A stretch of 64,000 bases of DNA from Sphingopyxis sp. OAS728 (GCF_014873485.1 NZ_JADBDT010000001.1:558001-622000); one strand, 5' to 3'; counted from the stretch's first letter, positions 51,542 to 60,735 are shown. Program-made: numbers and translations. The notes: generated from the sequence alone by a model not told the origin.

Positions 51542-53170
51542 TCAAACCAGTCGCGCCTTGCCGCAGCGCAGCGCATTGACCCGCGCATCGGCTTGGCCGA
51601 CATGCACCCCCAACAGGCCGGTGAGATCCGACAGCACCGTGTCGAGCACCGGCGCGGCCAGCGCCACGGTCTCACCGATCGTCATTGTCAGCGCCTTCAG
51701 GTTCAAGACAAGCCCGAGGACGTTGACGTCGAGCTCCATGCGGTCCGAGAGCGATTTGGCGGCGCCGGCGACCAATCCCGTGCTCGAAACCGTCTTCACC
51801 TGCCCGCCATCGATTTCGCTGCGCGAAAAGGCGACCTGCTTTTCATTAAGGTCCGACAGGGTCAGCTCGGCCTCTGCATCGACGCTGACGAGCGGAAGTT
51901 TCACCACGCGCGCCGGCGTCGGATCAAGCGGGCGCTTCATGTCCTTAAAATCGGAATCCGCGACCGTCCCGATCGCTACCATTGCAGGTGACGTCACGAC
52001 ACCAAGTTTCACGGCGGCGCCGCTGTTCGGCCGGCAATCGATGTCGGTGATGCGCGCCGACGCGGACCCGAGTTCGGCGAGGAGCGGGACATGGACGCTC
52101 GCCAACGGCGTCGCGACGCGCGTATCGATCTTCAGACGCACCTGCGCGGTGCGGACGATGACGTCGTTGGTGTCGGTGACCGCGATCAGCGGCGACCCCA
52201 CCGGCGGCTCGCCGATCATCAGCGCGATGTTGATCCCCGATCCGCCCGGCAGGCTGCTCGCCAGCGACAGGTCGACCTGACGGTTCGCATTGCCAAGCAG
52301 CAGGATCGATCGAAGCAGGCTGAGCGCGTTGACCTTCACCGGATTGGCGGCGTCGACGCGGATGCTCGACGACCGCGGCCCAAGGTCGATCGCCCGCGAG
52401 GGCAACAGTGGGCGCGGCAGCGCGCGGTCGGCGATATGCTCGAGCGCGGTCGCCGTTTGCCCGTCGGACGCCGCCGCCAGCGCCGACACGACCTGCGGCA
52501 ACGTCACCTGGGCGTCGAGCGTCTGGCCAAAGGTCAGTACATCGGCGTCGATTTCGGTGCGCAGCGCATCCGAAAAGGCAAGCAGGTCGATGTCGGTGCT
52601 GGCGAGCGCATTGTAATCCATCACCGACAGATTGACCTGGCTGCCGGTCAGGCTCGACAGCAGCGCGTTGGGCAGGCCACCGTTCAGCGCCGCGACGCGC
52701 GATCCGAGCGAGAATGCCGCATAGCCGCGCCGCGCACCGGTCGCGGTCGCTCGAATGATGCTGTCGTCCCGGCCCGTCAGAAAGCTGCCGAAGAACAGCG
52801 GGCGGTCGCGCGTCAGCGTGATGCGTACCGCATTCGGCGATGCGCCGCCGGCGGCAAAGCGCCGCTCGGCCTGGATCGACGGGTCGGCGGTGTACGTGCC
52901 GCGATTCAATACAGCGATGCGGATGTCGCAATCGCAATTGGCCGCGATGATACGCTCCGCCGCCGCCTGCTCCTCGCCGGGCCGCCCCGCCGCCGCCATC
53001 GCTGCGGCATCGGCGATGCCCTGCAATTTGCGGCGGTCGAGGTAGAGCGAGCCGAGATCGACCGCGAACGCCGCCGCCCCGATCAGCATCGTCATGCCGA
53101 ACGCCGTCGTGATGCTGATGCTCGCGCCGCGATGACGGCGAAGGCTGCGAAGGAAGGATGCGATGGTCAT
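51542..53170 (-). CDS. TadG-like pilus assembly protein
   Basis: This 542-residue protein has the TadG/Flp-associated N-terminus: RRHRGASISITTAFGMTMLI, then the membrane span with AAFAVDLGSLYLDRRKLQGIADAAAMAAAG. The large remainder is predicted to be periplasmic; it has no von Willebrand A domain that I can see, unlike many TadG proteins. TadE/TadG are pseudopilin-like proteins needed for Flp fibril assembly. It starts two bases after the tadE stop on the minus strand, with GGTGGA upstream. It is 41 kb from the main Tad cluster. Confidence 0.82.
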   Translation of the reverse strand: MTIASFLRSLRRHRGASISITTAFGMTMLIGAAAFAVDLGSLYLDRRKLQGIADAAAMAAAGRPGEEQAAAERIIAANCDCDIRIAVLNRGTYTADPSIQAERRFAAGGASPNAVRITLTRDRPLFFGSFLTGRDDSIIRATATGARRGYAAFSLGSRVAALNGGLPNALLSSLTGSQVNLSVMDYNALASTDIDLLAFSDALRTEIDADVLTFGQTLDAQVTLPQVVSALAAASDGQTATALEHIADRALPRPLLPSRAIDLGPRSSSIRVDAANPVKVNALSLLRSILLLGNANRQVDLSLASSLPGGSGINIALMIGEPPVGSPLIAVTDTNDVIVRTAQVRLKIDTRVATPLASVHVPLLAELGSASARITDIDCRPNSGAAVKLGVVTSPAMVAIGTVADSDFKDMKRPLDPTPARVVKLPLVSVDAEAELTLSDLNEKQVAFSRSEIDGGQVKTVSSTGLVAGAAKSLSDRMELDVNVLGLVLNLKALTMTIGETVALAAPVLDTVLSDLTGLLGVHVGQADARVNALRCGKARLV

Positions 53171-53172
53171 GG

Positions 53173-53616
53173 TCAATCCACCGGCAATTCGAACGTCGCG
53201 CGGGCGCGGATGACGTTCCCCGGCGACGGGACGAAACTTGATCGCAAAAGACTGTCCTGCGGCACAGTGAAGGCAACCGCGACGGTAATTGCCTCGGTCG
53301 TCTCTGACACGGCAACGCTGTGCGTTCCCCCAATCGCTTGCAGGCTGCGGTCCACCGCGCGCAATGCGACCGCGCTGCGGTCGGCGGCGTCGAGACCGAT
53401 GATCGATGCGCGGGCACCGTCGTTGGCGGCCTGCTGCACGTTATGCGCGAGCATGAAATATTGGCCATAGACCAGTATGCCCACCAGCAACGCGAGAAGC
53501 AGCGGAAGCACCAGCGCCATTTCGACGATGGCGGCGCCGCGCTCCTCGCGCCCCAGGGTAAGGCCTGTCAGGGCTGTTTTGCGGACGCGCCGCGAAAGTC
53601 GGACGGGATCTGCCAT
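53173..53616 (-). CDS. TadE-like pseudopilin
   Basis: This 147-residue protein has the TadE-like signature RGAAIVEMALVLPLLLALLVGILVYGQ (split across the processing site), in which the glutamate after the hydrophobic start resembles a prepilin leader, and then the helix YFMLAHNVQQAANDGARA. It should be processed by CpaA and act in Flp pilus assembly. The ATG at 53616 is chosen because the upstream extension would run through a strong hairpin. It is coupled to tadG. Confidence 0.85.
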   Translation of the reverse strand: MADPVRLSRRVRKTALTGLTLGREERGAAIVEMALVLPLLLALLVGILVYGQYFMLAHNVQQAANDGARASIIGLDAADRSAVALRAVDRSLQAIGGTHSVAVSETTEAITVAVAFTVPQDSLLRSSFVPSPGNVIRARATFELPVD

Positions 53617-53642
53617 GTCCGCAGTATCGCCGCCCGCATATG

Positions 53643-53674
53643 AAAGCGGCGTCGAGAGAACCCGACGCCGCTTT
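53643..53674 (-). terminator. 12-bp hairpin between yghU and tadE
   Basis: Perfect 12-base arms (53643-53654 and 53663-53674), A/T-ended, close an 8-base loop. Its AAAGC...GCTTT ends suit termination on either strand. On the minus strand it lies 112 bases after the yghU stop and 26 before the tadE ATG. Confidence 0.6.
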
Positions 53675-53786
53675 TGCATATTTTGCAGCATTTGACCGCG
53701 CCGAAATCCGACCGAACCGGCGGCGCGTTGCCTATCGTTGAAGAACCGCTAACTCCGCCGCGACATCTTCAACCGTAAACTACAAA

Positions 53787-54662
53787 CTATTCGGCCGTCT
53801 CCAGCTTGTCCTGCGTGCGCAATTCGAAGTCCGAGGCGTCGTGCCGTTCGCGAAGCTGGCTCGCCGGATCGCCCGTCACGCGGTTGACCATCCGCCCGCG
53901 CTTTACCGCGGGGCGCGCCGCGATCTGGTCGGTCCAGCGTTGGACGTTCTTATACTCGTCGACCTGCAGGAATTCGCCAGCCTCATAGACCAATCCCTTC
54001 GCCAGCGCGCCATACCAAGGCCAGATCGCCATGTCGGCGATCGTATAGTCGGCGCCGGCGATATATTCGCTTTCGGCGAGGCGGCGGTCGAGCACGTCCA
54101 TCTGGCGCTTCACCTCCATCGCATAGCGGTTGATCGGATATTCCTGCTTCGTCGGGGCATAGGCATAAAAGTGACCAAAGCCGCCGCCGAGGAAGGGCGC
54201 GCTGCCCATCTGCCACATCAGCCACGACAGCGTCTCAGCGCGCTTCGCGGTATCGGTCGGCAGAAAAGCGCCGAATTTCTCGGCAAGATGGATCAGGATC
54301 GCGCCCGATTCAAAGATACGGATCGGCGCGGCGCCGCTGCGATCGACGAGCACAGGAATCTTGCTGTTCGGATTGGCCGCAACATAGCCGCTCGAAAACT
54401 GGTCGCCTTCGCCGATATTGATCAGCCATGCGTCATATTCGGCGCCACCATGTCCCGCCGCGAGCAGCTCCTCGAGCATCACGGTGACCTTCACGCCATT
54501 GGGCGTGCCGAGCGAATAGAGCTGCAAGGGATGCTTGCCGATCGGCAGTTCCTTGTCATGCGTCGGCCCGGCGACGGGCCGATTGATATTGGCGAAACGC
54601 CCGCCACTTTCCTTGTCCCAGGTCCAGATTTTCGGCGGCACATATTCGCTATTGTCGGTCAT
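53787..54662 (-). CDS. yghU: YghU-type glutathione S-transferase
   Basis: This 291-residue protein closely follows recalled E. coli YghU: YVPPKIWTWDKESGGRFANI at the N-terminus, HPLQLYSLGTPNGVKVT, GDQFSSGYVAANPNSKIPVL, APFLGGGFGHFYAYAP, ADYTIADMAIWPWYG and RPAVKRGRMVNRV. YghU is a Nu-class GST with disulphide reductase and peroxidase activity that holds two glutathiones. It likely protects against organic peroxides. A TATAAA stretch lies in the 74-base gap upstream, suggesting its own promoter, separate from the CoA-transferase gene. Confidence 0.95.
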   Translation of the reverse strand: MTDNSEYVPPKIWTWDKESGGRFANINRPVAGPTHDKELPIGKHPLQLYSLGTPNGVKVTVMLEELLAAGHGGAEYDAWLINIGEGDQFSSGYVAANPNSKIPVLVDRSGAAPIRIFESGAILIHLAEKFGAFLPTDTAKRAETLSWLMWQMGSAPFLGGGFGHFYAYAPTKQEYPINRYAMEVKRQMDVLDRRLAESEYIAGADYTIADMAIWPWYGALAKGLVYEAGEFLQVDEYKNVQRWTDQIAARPAVKRGRMVNRVTGDPASQLRERHDASDFELRTQDKLETAE

Positions 54663-54736
54663 GGAGAACTCCTGGGTTGATTTTTATACTGACCGGTAAT
54701 TTAATCGGTGATCGCCGATTGTCCACCCTCCTCCAC

Positions 54737-55915
54737 TCAAATAATCTTTGCCGCGCGCAAAGCCGAAATGGCTTCGCCGTCGTAACCGAGCTCGGCGAGG
54801 ATCGCGTCGCTATGCTCGCCGACCTGCGGCGCACGGCCCGGTGCAATCTTGTCGCTCGCTGACAGACTGATCGGCGCACGGATGACAGGAACAGAAGCGT
54901 TCGCACCCGGATAGTCGACCGGCTCGACCAGCCGCATCGCGACAACCTGCGGCTGCTTCAGCGCTTCGCCTGTGCGCAGCACTGGTGCCGCCGGAACGCG
55001 CCCGGCGGCGAGCTCATCAATCGCCTCGGCGCTCGTGCGTTCAATGCACCAGCGTTGCATGATCGCGCTCAGTTCCTCGCCATTGTCACCGCGCAAGATG
55101 TCGCTGGCATAGAGCGGGTCGTCGACCAGTTCGGGTCGCCCGACCAGTTCGGCCCAGCGCGCGAATATCCCCGACCCGACGATCTGGGTAATGATCCACC
55201 CATCACGCGTCCGGAATACGTCGGTCGGTCCCGAACTGAAGCTGCGGTTACCGATCGGCTGACGCTCGATGCCGTTCAACGCATGGTCGATCGTCAGCGC
55301 GTTCGACAACGCGAGCGCGGTGCCTAGCAGCGACCCCGAAACGCACTGGCCTTTCCCGGTCGTCTCGCGCTCGCGCAGCGCGAGCATGACGCCGAAGGCA
55401 CAGTGAAGCGCGGTACCGAAGTCGACATAATTGACCTGCGCGCGGTAGGGCTGGTCGGGGGTGCCCGTCAGATGCACCGTCCCCGACATCGCTTGCCCCA
55501 CCGCATCGAACCCGACCCGGCTGGCGAGCGGCCCCTCGCTGCCGAACGCCGATGCGGTCACGAGGATGATACGCGGGTTGATTACCGACAGGCTGTCATA
55601 ATCGAGCCCCAGCTTGACCAGCGCATCGTGCGGCAGGTTCGCGATCACGACATCGGCGGTCTCGACCAGCCGCCGAACGATCTCGCGCCCCTCCGCGCTT
55701 CCGGGCTTCAGCGTTAGGCAGCGCTTGGCGCGGTTCATCTGCATGAACATCGCGCCCGATCCATCCTCGGCGACCGGCACCGTATAGCGGTCGTCATTGC
55801 CGCCCGGCGCCTCGATCCGGATCACGTCGGCGCCATAATCCGCGAGCAGCGCCGCGCAATAGGGACCGGCGATATAGCGGCCGAAATCCAATACCCTGAT
55901 ACCATTGAGCGGCAC
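54737..55915 (-). CDS. Class III CoA-transferase (CaiB/BaiF family)
   Basis: This 392-residue enzyme opens VPLNGIRVLDFGRYIAGPYC and has ADVIRIEAPGGNDDRY, MNRAKRCLTLKP, GFDAVGQAMSGTVHLTG, VDFGTALHCAFGVMLAL and FRTRDGWIITQI. It would move CoA between acyl-CoA and a free acid; the catalytic Asp is likely in the YVDFG segment. Its substrate is unknown, but acyl-CoA dehydrogenases and a ligase lie nearby. It starts at GTG with GGGGAGAG seven bases upstream. It is divergent from the amidohydrolase gene. Confidence 0.9.
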   Translation of the reverse strand: MPLNGIRVLDFGRYIAGPYCAALLADYGADVIRIEAPGGNDDRYTVPVAEDGSGAMFMQMNRAKRCLTLKPGSAEGREIVRRLVETADVVIANLPHDALVKLGLDYDSLSVINPRIILVTASAFGSEGPLASRVGFDAVGQAMSGTVHLTGTPDQPYRAQVNYVDFGTALHCAFGVMLALRERETTGKGQCVSGSLLGTALALSNALTIDHALNGIERQPIGNRSFSSGPTDVFRTRDGWIITQIVGSGIFARWAELVGRPELVDDPLYASDILRGDNGEELSAIMQRWCIERTSAEAIDELAAGRVPAAPVLRTGEALKQPQVVAMRLVEPVDYPGANASVPVIRAPISLSASDKIAPGRAPQVGEHSDAILAELGYDGEAISALRAAKII

Positions 55916-56057
55916 GCCTGGCTCTCCCCGTTCCTGTTCTTTCGACCGGGCTAGCAGCCGCTTGTCGACCCTGCCAGCGCCTTCGTCGAAAGCTGCCGCT
56001 TGCATGTTCGCGGGCGAACCATATGGTCGTCACATCATTTCAAACGGGGATAATTTC

Positions 56058-59000
56058 ATGGCGCGCTTCGCTCTCGCCCTTGCGGCGACTCTGGCTTGTT
56101 CGACCTCGGTATGGGCGCAGACTGCCCCTGCGACCGCTCCGGCTCCTGCCGACAAGAAGGAAGAAAAGTGGGACGTCAACGCGCCCCCGGGTCTTACGAC
56201 GCGCAAAGTGCAACTCGCGGTCGACGAAGGCAGCTGGATGAACGTCGACGTCGCGCCCGATGGCCGCACGATCGCCTTCGACATGCTTGGCGACATCTAC
56301 ACGATGCCGATCGAGGGCGGTACGCCGACGCGGATCGCCGAGGGGCTGGCCTATGAGCACCAGCCGCGCTTCTCGCCCGACGGCAAGCGCATCGCCTTTG
56401 TCTCCGACCGTGCGGGCGGCGACAATATCTGGCTGATGAACCGCGACGGCGGTGACAAGCGCCAGATCTCGAAAGAGGATTTCCGCCTGCTCAACCAACC
56501 GAGCTGGTCGCCCGACGGCCAGTTCATCGTCGCGAAGAAGCATTTCACCACGGGCCGCTCGCTGGGTACCGGCGAGGTGTGGATGTACCATGTCTCGGGC
56601 GGCGCGGGCGTGCCGCTCGTCAAGAAACCCAACGAGCGCCACCAAAAGGAGCTCGGCGAACCGATCTTCGCCGCCGATGGCAAGAGCGTCTTTTATACGC
56701 GCAACGTAACCCCGGGTCCGATCTTCGAATATGCGCAGGACAGCAACACCGACCTGTTCCACATCGAACGCTACAGCCTCGAGGATGGCGAGGTCAGCAC
56801 CGCAGCCGCTGGTCCCGGGGGCGCCGTCCGCCCCACCCCCTCGCCCGACGGCAAGCGCCTCGCTTTCGTCCGCCGCGAGGGGACGCAGTCGAAGCTCTAT
56901 GTGAAAGACCTCGCCTCGGGCACCGAGAAGAAGGTTTATGACGCGCTCGACCAGGATGTGCAGGAAACCTGGGCCGTCACCGGCGTGTACCCGAACATGG
57001 CGTGGACCCCCGACAGCCGCGACATCGTCTTCTGGGCCGGCGGCAAGCTGCGCCGCGTAAGCGGTGCGGGCGGCGACGCGCGCGTCATCCCGTTCGCTGT
57101 CAACGACGACCGCACGATCGTCGATGCGACGCACCCGGTGGTCGAGGTCGCCCCCGACAGCTTTGCAACGCAGATGCCGCGCTGGGCCGAAGTCTCGCCC
57201 GACGGCCGCAACGTCGTCTTCGAAACGCTCGGCAAGCTGTGGGTCAAGCCGGCGACCGGCGGCGCCGCACGCCGGCTGACCGCAGCCAAGGACGATGCGA
57301 TGGAGCTGTGGCCGAGCTGGTCGCGCGACGGCAAATCGATCGTCTTCGTCCGCTGGACCGATGGCGGCATGGGCGAGATCCATGTCGTCGGCGCGGGCGG
57401 CGGATCGTCACGCAAGATCACCAGCACGCCCGGCCATTATGCCGAACCGCGCTTCTCTCCCGACGGCAAGACGATCGTGTTCGAACGGCGCGGCAGCGGT
57501 GGGCTGACCTCGGCGCGCTGGAGCGAGGATCCCGGCGTCTATCGCATCGCCACTGCAGGGGGCGCGGCCGAACGGATCAGCAGCGACGGCGCCAAGCCGC
57601 AATTCGCATCGACCAGCGACCGCGTTTTCATGGTGACCGGCGCCGACGGCAAAAGCCAGCTTGTCAGCACCGACCTCCATGGCCAGGACAAACGCGTCCA
57701 CGCCAACGGCGAGCTCGTCAGCGACTATGAAATCTCGCCCGATGGCCGCACCCTCGCCTTCCGGCAGAATTACGACGCCTATGTCACGCCGTTGATGCCC
57801 GGCGGACAGGATGTCTCGCTCGGCACCAAGAGCGGCGCGCTGCCCGTTACGCGCGTGAGCGGCAGCGGCGCCGAATATATGAACTGGTCCGACGGCGGCC
57901 GCCGCCTTCATTGGAGCCGCGGCGCGACCTTGTTCAGCGCCGATCTCGCCAGCCTCTTCACCAACGCACCCGCCGACGAAAAGGCGCCGAAGTTCACGCC
58001 TCCGACCGATGGTGTTTCGCTGTCTATGACGCGTGCGGCGGCGAAGCATAAGGGCGTCGTCGTCATCACCGGCGCGAAGATCGTCACGATGGCCGACAAG
58101 GACGGCGGCGTGATCGAAAATGGCGCGATCATCATCGACGGCGACCGCATCACCGCGGTCGGTCCGGCGGGTGCGATCACTGTTCCTGCAGGCGCCGTGA
58201 CGGTCGATGCGACGGGCAAGACGATCGTTCCGGGCTTCGTAGACGCGCACGCGCATGGGTCGCACGGCGACGATGAGTTGGTGCCGCAGCAGAATTGGTC
58301 AGAGATCGTCAACCTCGCGATGGGAACGACGACGAGCCATAACCCCTCGTCGCGCGCGTCGGAGATTTTCGTCTCGTCCGAAATGCAGCGCGCCGGACTT
58401 ATCCTCGCGCCGCGCATCTTTTCGACCGGCGAGATCATATACGGCGCCAAAGCAGCAGGGGTCTATGCCGAAATCAACGGCTATGACGACGCGCTCGCGC
58501 ATGTCCGCCGCCTGAAAGCGCAGGGGGCACACAGCGTCAAAAACTACAACCAGCCGCGCCGCGACCAGCGCCAGATGGTCGTAAAGGCCGCGCAGGTCGA
58601 GGGTCTGACAGTGGTACCCGAGGGCGGCTCGCTGTTCACGCAGGACGTCACGCTGATCCAGGACGGCAATTCGACGGTCGAGCACAACATCCCGCTCCAC
58701 ACTTTCTACAAGGATCTGGTGCAGCTGTGGGGGCAGACGCAGGTCGACTACACTCCCACGCTCGTCGTGACCTACGGCGGCCCCGCGGGCGACCCCTATT
58801 GGCGCGCCCACACCAATGTATGGGAACATCCGATCCTGTCGCGACACGCGCCGCCGACCGAACTCGCTGCGAACAACAAGCGGCGCGTGATCGCCCCCGA
58901 AAGCGATTATGTCGACGATGATTCGGCGCGCGAGGCGGGCAAGATCGCTGCGGCGGGCCGCATGGTCTCGATCGGCGCGCACGGCCAGCAATCGGGGCTC

Positions 59001-59303
59001 GGCGCGCATTGGGAAATCTGGTCGTTTGTTCGCGGCGGGTGGAGCAATATCGACGCCCTCCGCGCCGCGACGATCATGCCTGCGACTTCGCTCGGCTACG
59101 CAAAGGACGTCGGATCGCTCGAGGCGGGTAAACTCGCCGACCTGCTCATCCTCGACGCTGACCCTACGCAAAACATCCGCAATACCGAGCAGATCCATCG
59201 CGTGATGCTCGGCGGGCGGCTCTACGATCCGCTGACGATGAATGAGGCCGAGACGGGCACGCGCAAGCGCCAGCCCTATTGGTGGGAAGCCGACAAGCCC
59301 TGA
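56058..59303 (+). CDS. Exported beta-propeller/amidohydrolase fusion
   Basis: This 1081-residue protein has a signal peptide (ARFALALAATLACSTSVWAQ), a TolB/WD40-like propeller of repeated blade motifs (RFSPDGKRIAFVSDRAGGDN, SWSPDGQFIVAK, AEVSPDGRNVVFETLG), then an imidazolonepropionase-like amidohydrolase domain from about residue 665 (GAKIVTMADKDGGVIENGA, FVDAHAHGSHG, LGYAKDVGSLEAGKLADLLIL). The HAH metal pair and later His/Asp positions look intact. Such propeller-amidohydrolase proteins are periplasmic peptidase- or cyclic-amide-hydrolase-like; the substrate is not known. GGGGATAA precedes the ATG. Confidence 0.9.
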   Translation: MARFALALAATLACSTSVWAQTAPATAPAPADKKEEKWDVNAPPGLTTRKVQLAVDEGSWMNVDVAPDGRTIAFDMLGDIYTMPIEGGTPTRIAEGLAYEHQPRFSPDGKRIAFVSDRAGGDNIWLMNRDGGDKRQISKEDFRLLNQPSWSPDGQFIVAKKHFTTGRSLGTGEVWMYHVSGGAGVPLVKKPNERHQKELGEPIFAADGKSVFYTRNVTPGPIFEYAQDSNTDLFHIERYSLEDGEVSTAAAGPGGAVRPTPSPDGKRLAFVRREGTQSKLYVKDLASGTEKKVYDALDQDVQETWAVTGVYPNMAWTPDSRDIVFWAGGKLRRVSGAGGDARVIPFAVNDDRTIVDATHPVVEVAPDSFATQMPRWAEVSPDGRNVVFETLGKLWVKPATGGAARRLTAAKDDAMELWPSWSRDGKSIVFVRWTDGGMGEIHVVGAGGGSSRKITSTPGHYAEPRFSPDGKTIVFERRGSGGLTSARWSEDPGVYRIATAGGAAERISSDGAKPQFASTSDRVFMVTGADGKSQLVSTDLHGQDKRVHANGELVSDYEISPDGRTLAFRQNYDAYVTPLMPGGQDVSLGTKSGALPVTRVSGSGAEYMNWSDGGRRLHWSRGATLFSADLASLFTNAPADEKAPKFTPPTDGVSLSMTRAAAKHKGVVVITGAKIVTMADKDGGVIENGAIIIDGDRITAVGPAGAITVPAGAVTVDATGKTIVPGFVDAHAHGSHGDDELVPQQNWSEIVNLAMGTTTSHNPSSRASEIFVSSEMQRAGLILAPRIFSTGEIIYGAKAAGVYAEINGYDDALAHVRRLKAQGAHSVKNYNQPRRDQRQMVVKAAQVEGLTVVPEGGSLFTQDVTLIQDGNSTVEHNIPLHTFYKDLVQLWGQTQVDYTPTLVVTYGGPAGDPYWRAHTNVWEHPILSRHAPPTELAANNKRRVIAPESDYVDDDSAREAGKIAAAGRMVSIGAHGQQSGLGAHWEIWSFVRGGWSNIDALRAATIMPATSLGYAKDVGSLEAGKLADLLILDADPTQNIRNTEQIHRVMLGGRLYDPLTMNEAETGTRKRQPYWWEADKP

Positions 59304-59350
59304 GTTCACCCCATAATTTGGCGGCGGGCCGTAATTTTGTGACGAGAGGG

Positions 59351-59378
59351 TTGCAAGACGTTCGGCCCGCCGCTAGGG
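59351..59378 (+). promoter_or_regulatory. Likely tRNA promoter
   Basis: TTGCAA (59351-59356) and CTAGGG (59373-59378) are 16 bases apart, 18 bases before the tRNA. A 10-bp inverted repeat (59321-59330 with 59364-59373) overlaps it and may end the amidohydrolase transcript. Confidence 0.5.
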
Positions 59379-59395
59379 GCGTCCACTCTCAGCGA

Positions 59396-59485
59396 GGAGA
59401 GTTGGCTGAGTGGTCGAAAGCGTCGCACTCGAAATGCGAAGTGCCGGCAACGGTACCGAGGGTTCGAATCCCTCACTCTCCTCCA
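59396..59485 (+). tRNA. tRNA-Ser (anticodon CGA)
   Basis: The 90-base gene, with encoded CCA, folds as a class II tRNA: acceptor GGAGAGT/ACTCTCC, D-arm with TGGTCGAAAG, anticodon stem TCGCA/TGCGA around loop CTCGAAA (anticodon CGA, reading UCG), a long variable arm (GTGCCG GCAA CGGTAC) and a T-arm with GGTTCGAATCC. The base before CCA is T where bacterial serine tRNAs usually have G. Confidence 0.97.
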
Positions 59486-59550
59486 TTTTTCTACATTTTT
59501 GACCACAGAAGCCGCCCCGGCAAACGACCGGGGCAGCCTGCGGGCGAACG

Positions 59551-60174
59551 CTACCTGACCGTGACGAGCGACGGTGCAGCGAGGGCGCCGACGACGGCGC
59601 CGACGATCAGGAACAGCACGATATAAACGATGATCACGACCACCGTGTAGCCTAGCGCCTTGTCCTGCGGCGCCTTCATCAGCACCGGCAGGCCGAGATA
59701 GAGGAGATAAAGCCCATAGAGCGCAAACAAGAGGCCGAGAACGGCGAGTGCCGGCAATATCCCGAAAATAGCGCCGACCCAGCCGGCGGTCGCCGAATAG
59801 GCCGCAACCTTCAGTGCCTGGACCTGATCCTTTTGCCCGCCAAAGTTCGGCGCCAGGCCGTCGATGACCAGCGCAAGGATGAAGATCGTCGCCAGCGAAA
59901 GGCAGTAGGAAACGATCGCCGACACCAGCGCGCCCGCCAGCGGCGGATGATAGGTCACGCCGAACATGGTGAACCCAAAAACCTGCCCGCCGATGAACCC
60001 GGCCACCGGCCCGATCGCTGCCAACAGCAGCACATAGGGCATATAGATTGATTGCACCGTCGCCGGCTCGGCCGCGATAACGGGCCATGTCTCTTTGGGC
60101 TTGAGAAGAATGTCTTTCGCGCGCTGGATAATGCCCGAAGCCGGACCGGAACTGATGGGTGGTACGTCCGTCAT
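59551..60174 (-). CDS. Yip1-family membrane protein
   Basis: This 207-residue protein has an N-terminal cytoplasmic part (AKDILLKPKETWPVIAAEPAT, typical of Yip1/DUF1282) and five hydrophobic segments ending IVYIVLFLIVGAVVGALAAP. The bacterial role of the family is unknown. The ATG at 60174 follows a GGGGAGA element; the frame continues upstream without family features. It is divergent from hspQ and ends 65 bases from the tRNA. Confidence 0.83.
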   Translation of the reverse strand: MTDVPPISSGPASGIIQRAKDILLKPKETWPVIAAEPATVQSIYMPYVLLLAAIGPVAGFIGGQVFGFTMFGVTYHPPLAGALVSAIVSYCLSLATIFILALVIDGLAPNFGGQKDQVQALKVAAYSATAGWVGAIFGILPALAVLGLLFALYGLYLLYLGLPVLMKAPQDKALGYTVVVIIVYIVLFLIVGAVVGALAAPSLVTVR

Positions 60175-60319
60175 AATGCGTCTCCCCTGATCGTGCGGCC
60201 CACAACCCGAATGGGATATGCAAAAGCCAGGAGGACAATTTAGCCCGCATCGCCAATGCATCTGTAACGCTGATCACAGCCCGATTCGGCAAACCACAGC
60301 CGAATTGGAATGTAACGGA

Positions 60320-60348
60320 CTTGAAACGCGCGTAAACCGCCATAGATT
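60320..60348 (+). promoter_or_regulatory. Promoter-like sequence directly abutting the hspQ start codon
   Basis: CTTGAAA at 60320-60326 is followed by CCATAG at 60340-60345, a spacing of 13 that fits heat-shock sigma-32 promoters; read as sigma-70, TTGAAA and TAGATT (60343-60348) are 16 apart. Either reading puts the RNA start within a few bases of the ATG at 60355. Confidence 0.45.
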
Positions 60349-60354
60349 GACCAT

Positions 60355-60729
60355 ATGACACCCGACTCCAGTTCCGAACTTCCCCCCACCGTTACTGCAC
60401 CTTTGATCGGCCGCGCACGTTTCGCGCCGGGCGATATCGTACGCCATCGTATGTTCGACTTTCGCGGCGTCGTGTTCGACATCGATCCCGTCTTCGCGAA
60501 CAGCGACGAATGGTATGAAGCGATCCCCGAGGACATCCGTCCGGCGAAGGAGCAGCCCTATTACCACCTGCTCGCCGAAAACGGCGATTCGTCATATATC
60601 GCTTATGTCAGCCAGCAGAATCTGGTCGCCGACGGCGACGGCGGGCCGATCGACCATCCGCAGATCGAGGCGATGTTCGACGGGCTCGACCACGGCCGCT
60701 ACCGCGTCCGCGCGATCCACCGTCACTAA
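60355..60729 (+). CDS. hspQ: HspQ (YccV) heat-shock/hemimethylated DNA-binding protein
   Basis: This 124-residue protein has the HspQ core: ARFAPGDIVRHRMFDFRGVVFDIDPVF in two halves, then PYYHLLAENGDSSYIAYVSQQNL and HPQIEAMFD. HspQ is a small Lon-associated factor that in enterobacteria is heat-induced and enhances degradation of chosen substrates. The N-terminus is about 20 residues longer than in E. coli. No Shine-Dalgarno precedes the ATG and promoter-like hexamers lie directly before it, so the mRNA may be leaderless. Confidence 0.9.
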   Translation: MTPDSSSELPPTVTAPLIGRARFAPGDIVRHRMFDFRGVVFDIDPVFANSDEWYEAIPEDIRPAKEQPYYHLLAENGDSSYIAYVSQQNLVADGDGGPIDHPQIEAMFDGLDHGRYRVRAIHRH

Positions 60730-60735
60730 GGCGGA

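Noticed and set aside
53737..53773. 8-bp inverted repeat GTTGAAGA...TCTTCAAC after yghU
   Set aside because: The 21-base loop and lack of a T-tract make it a poor terminator; chance is likely.
54675..54705. ACTGACCGGTAA-type sequence near the yghU promoter as a TetR operator
   Set aside because: The arms match only partly and no TetR gene is near; too weak to call.
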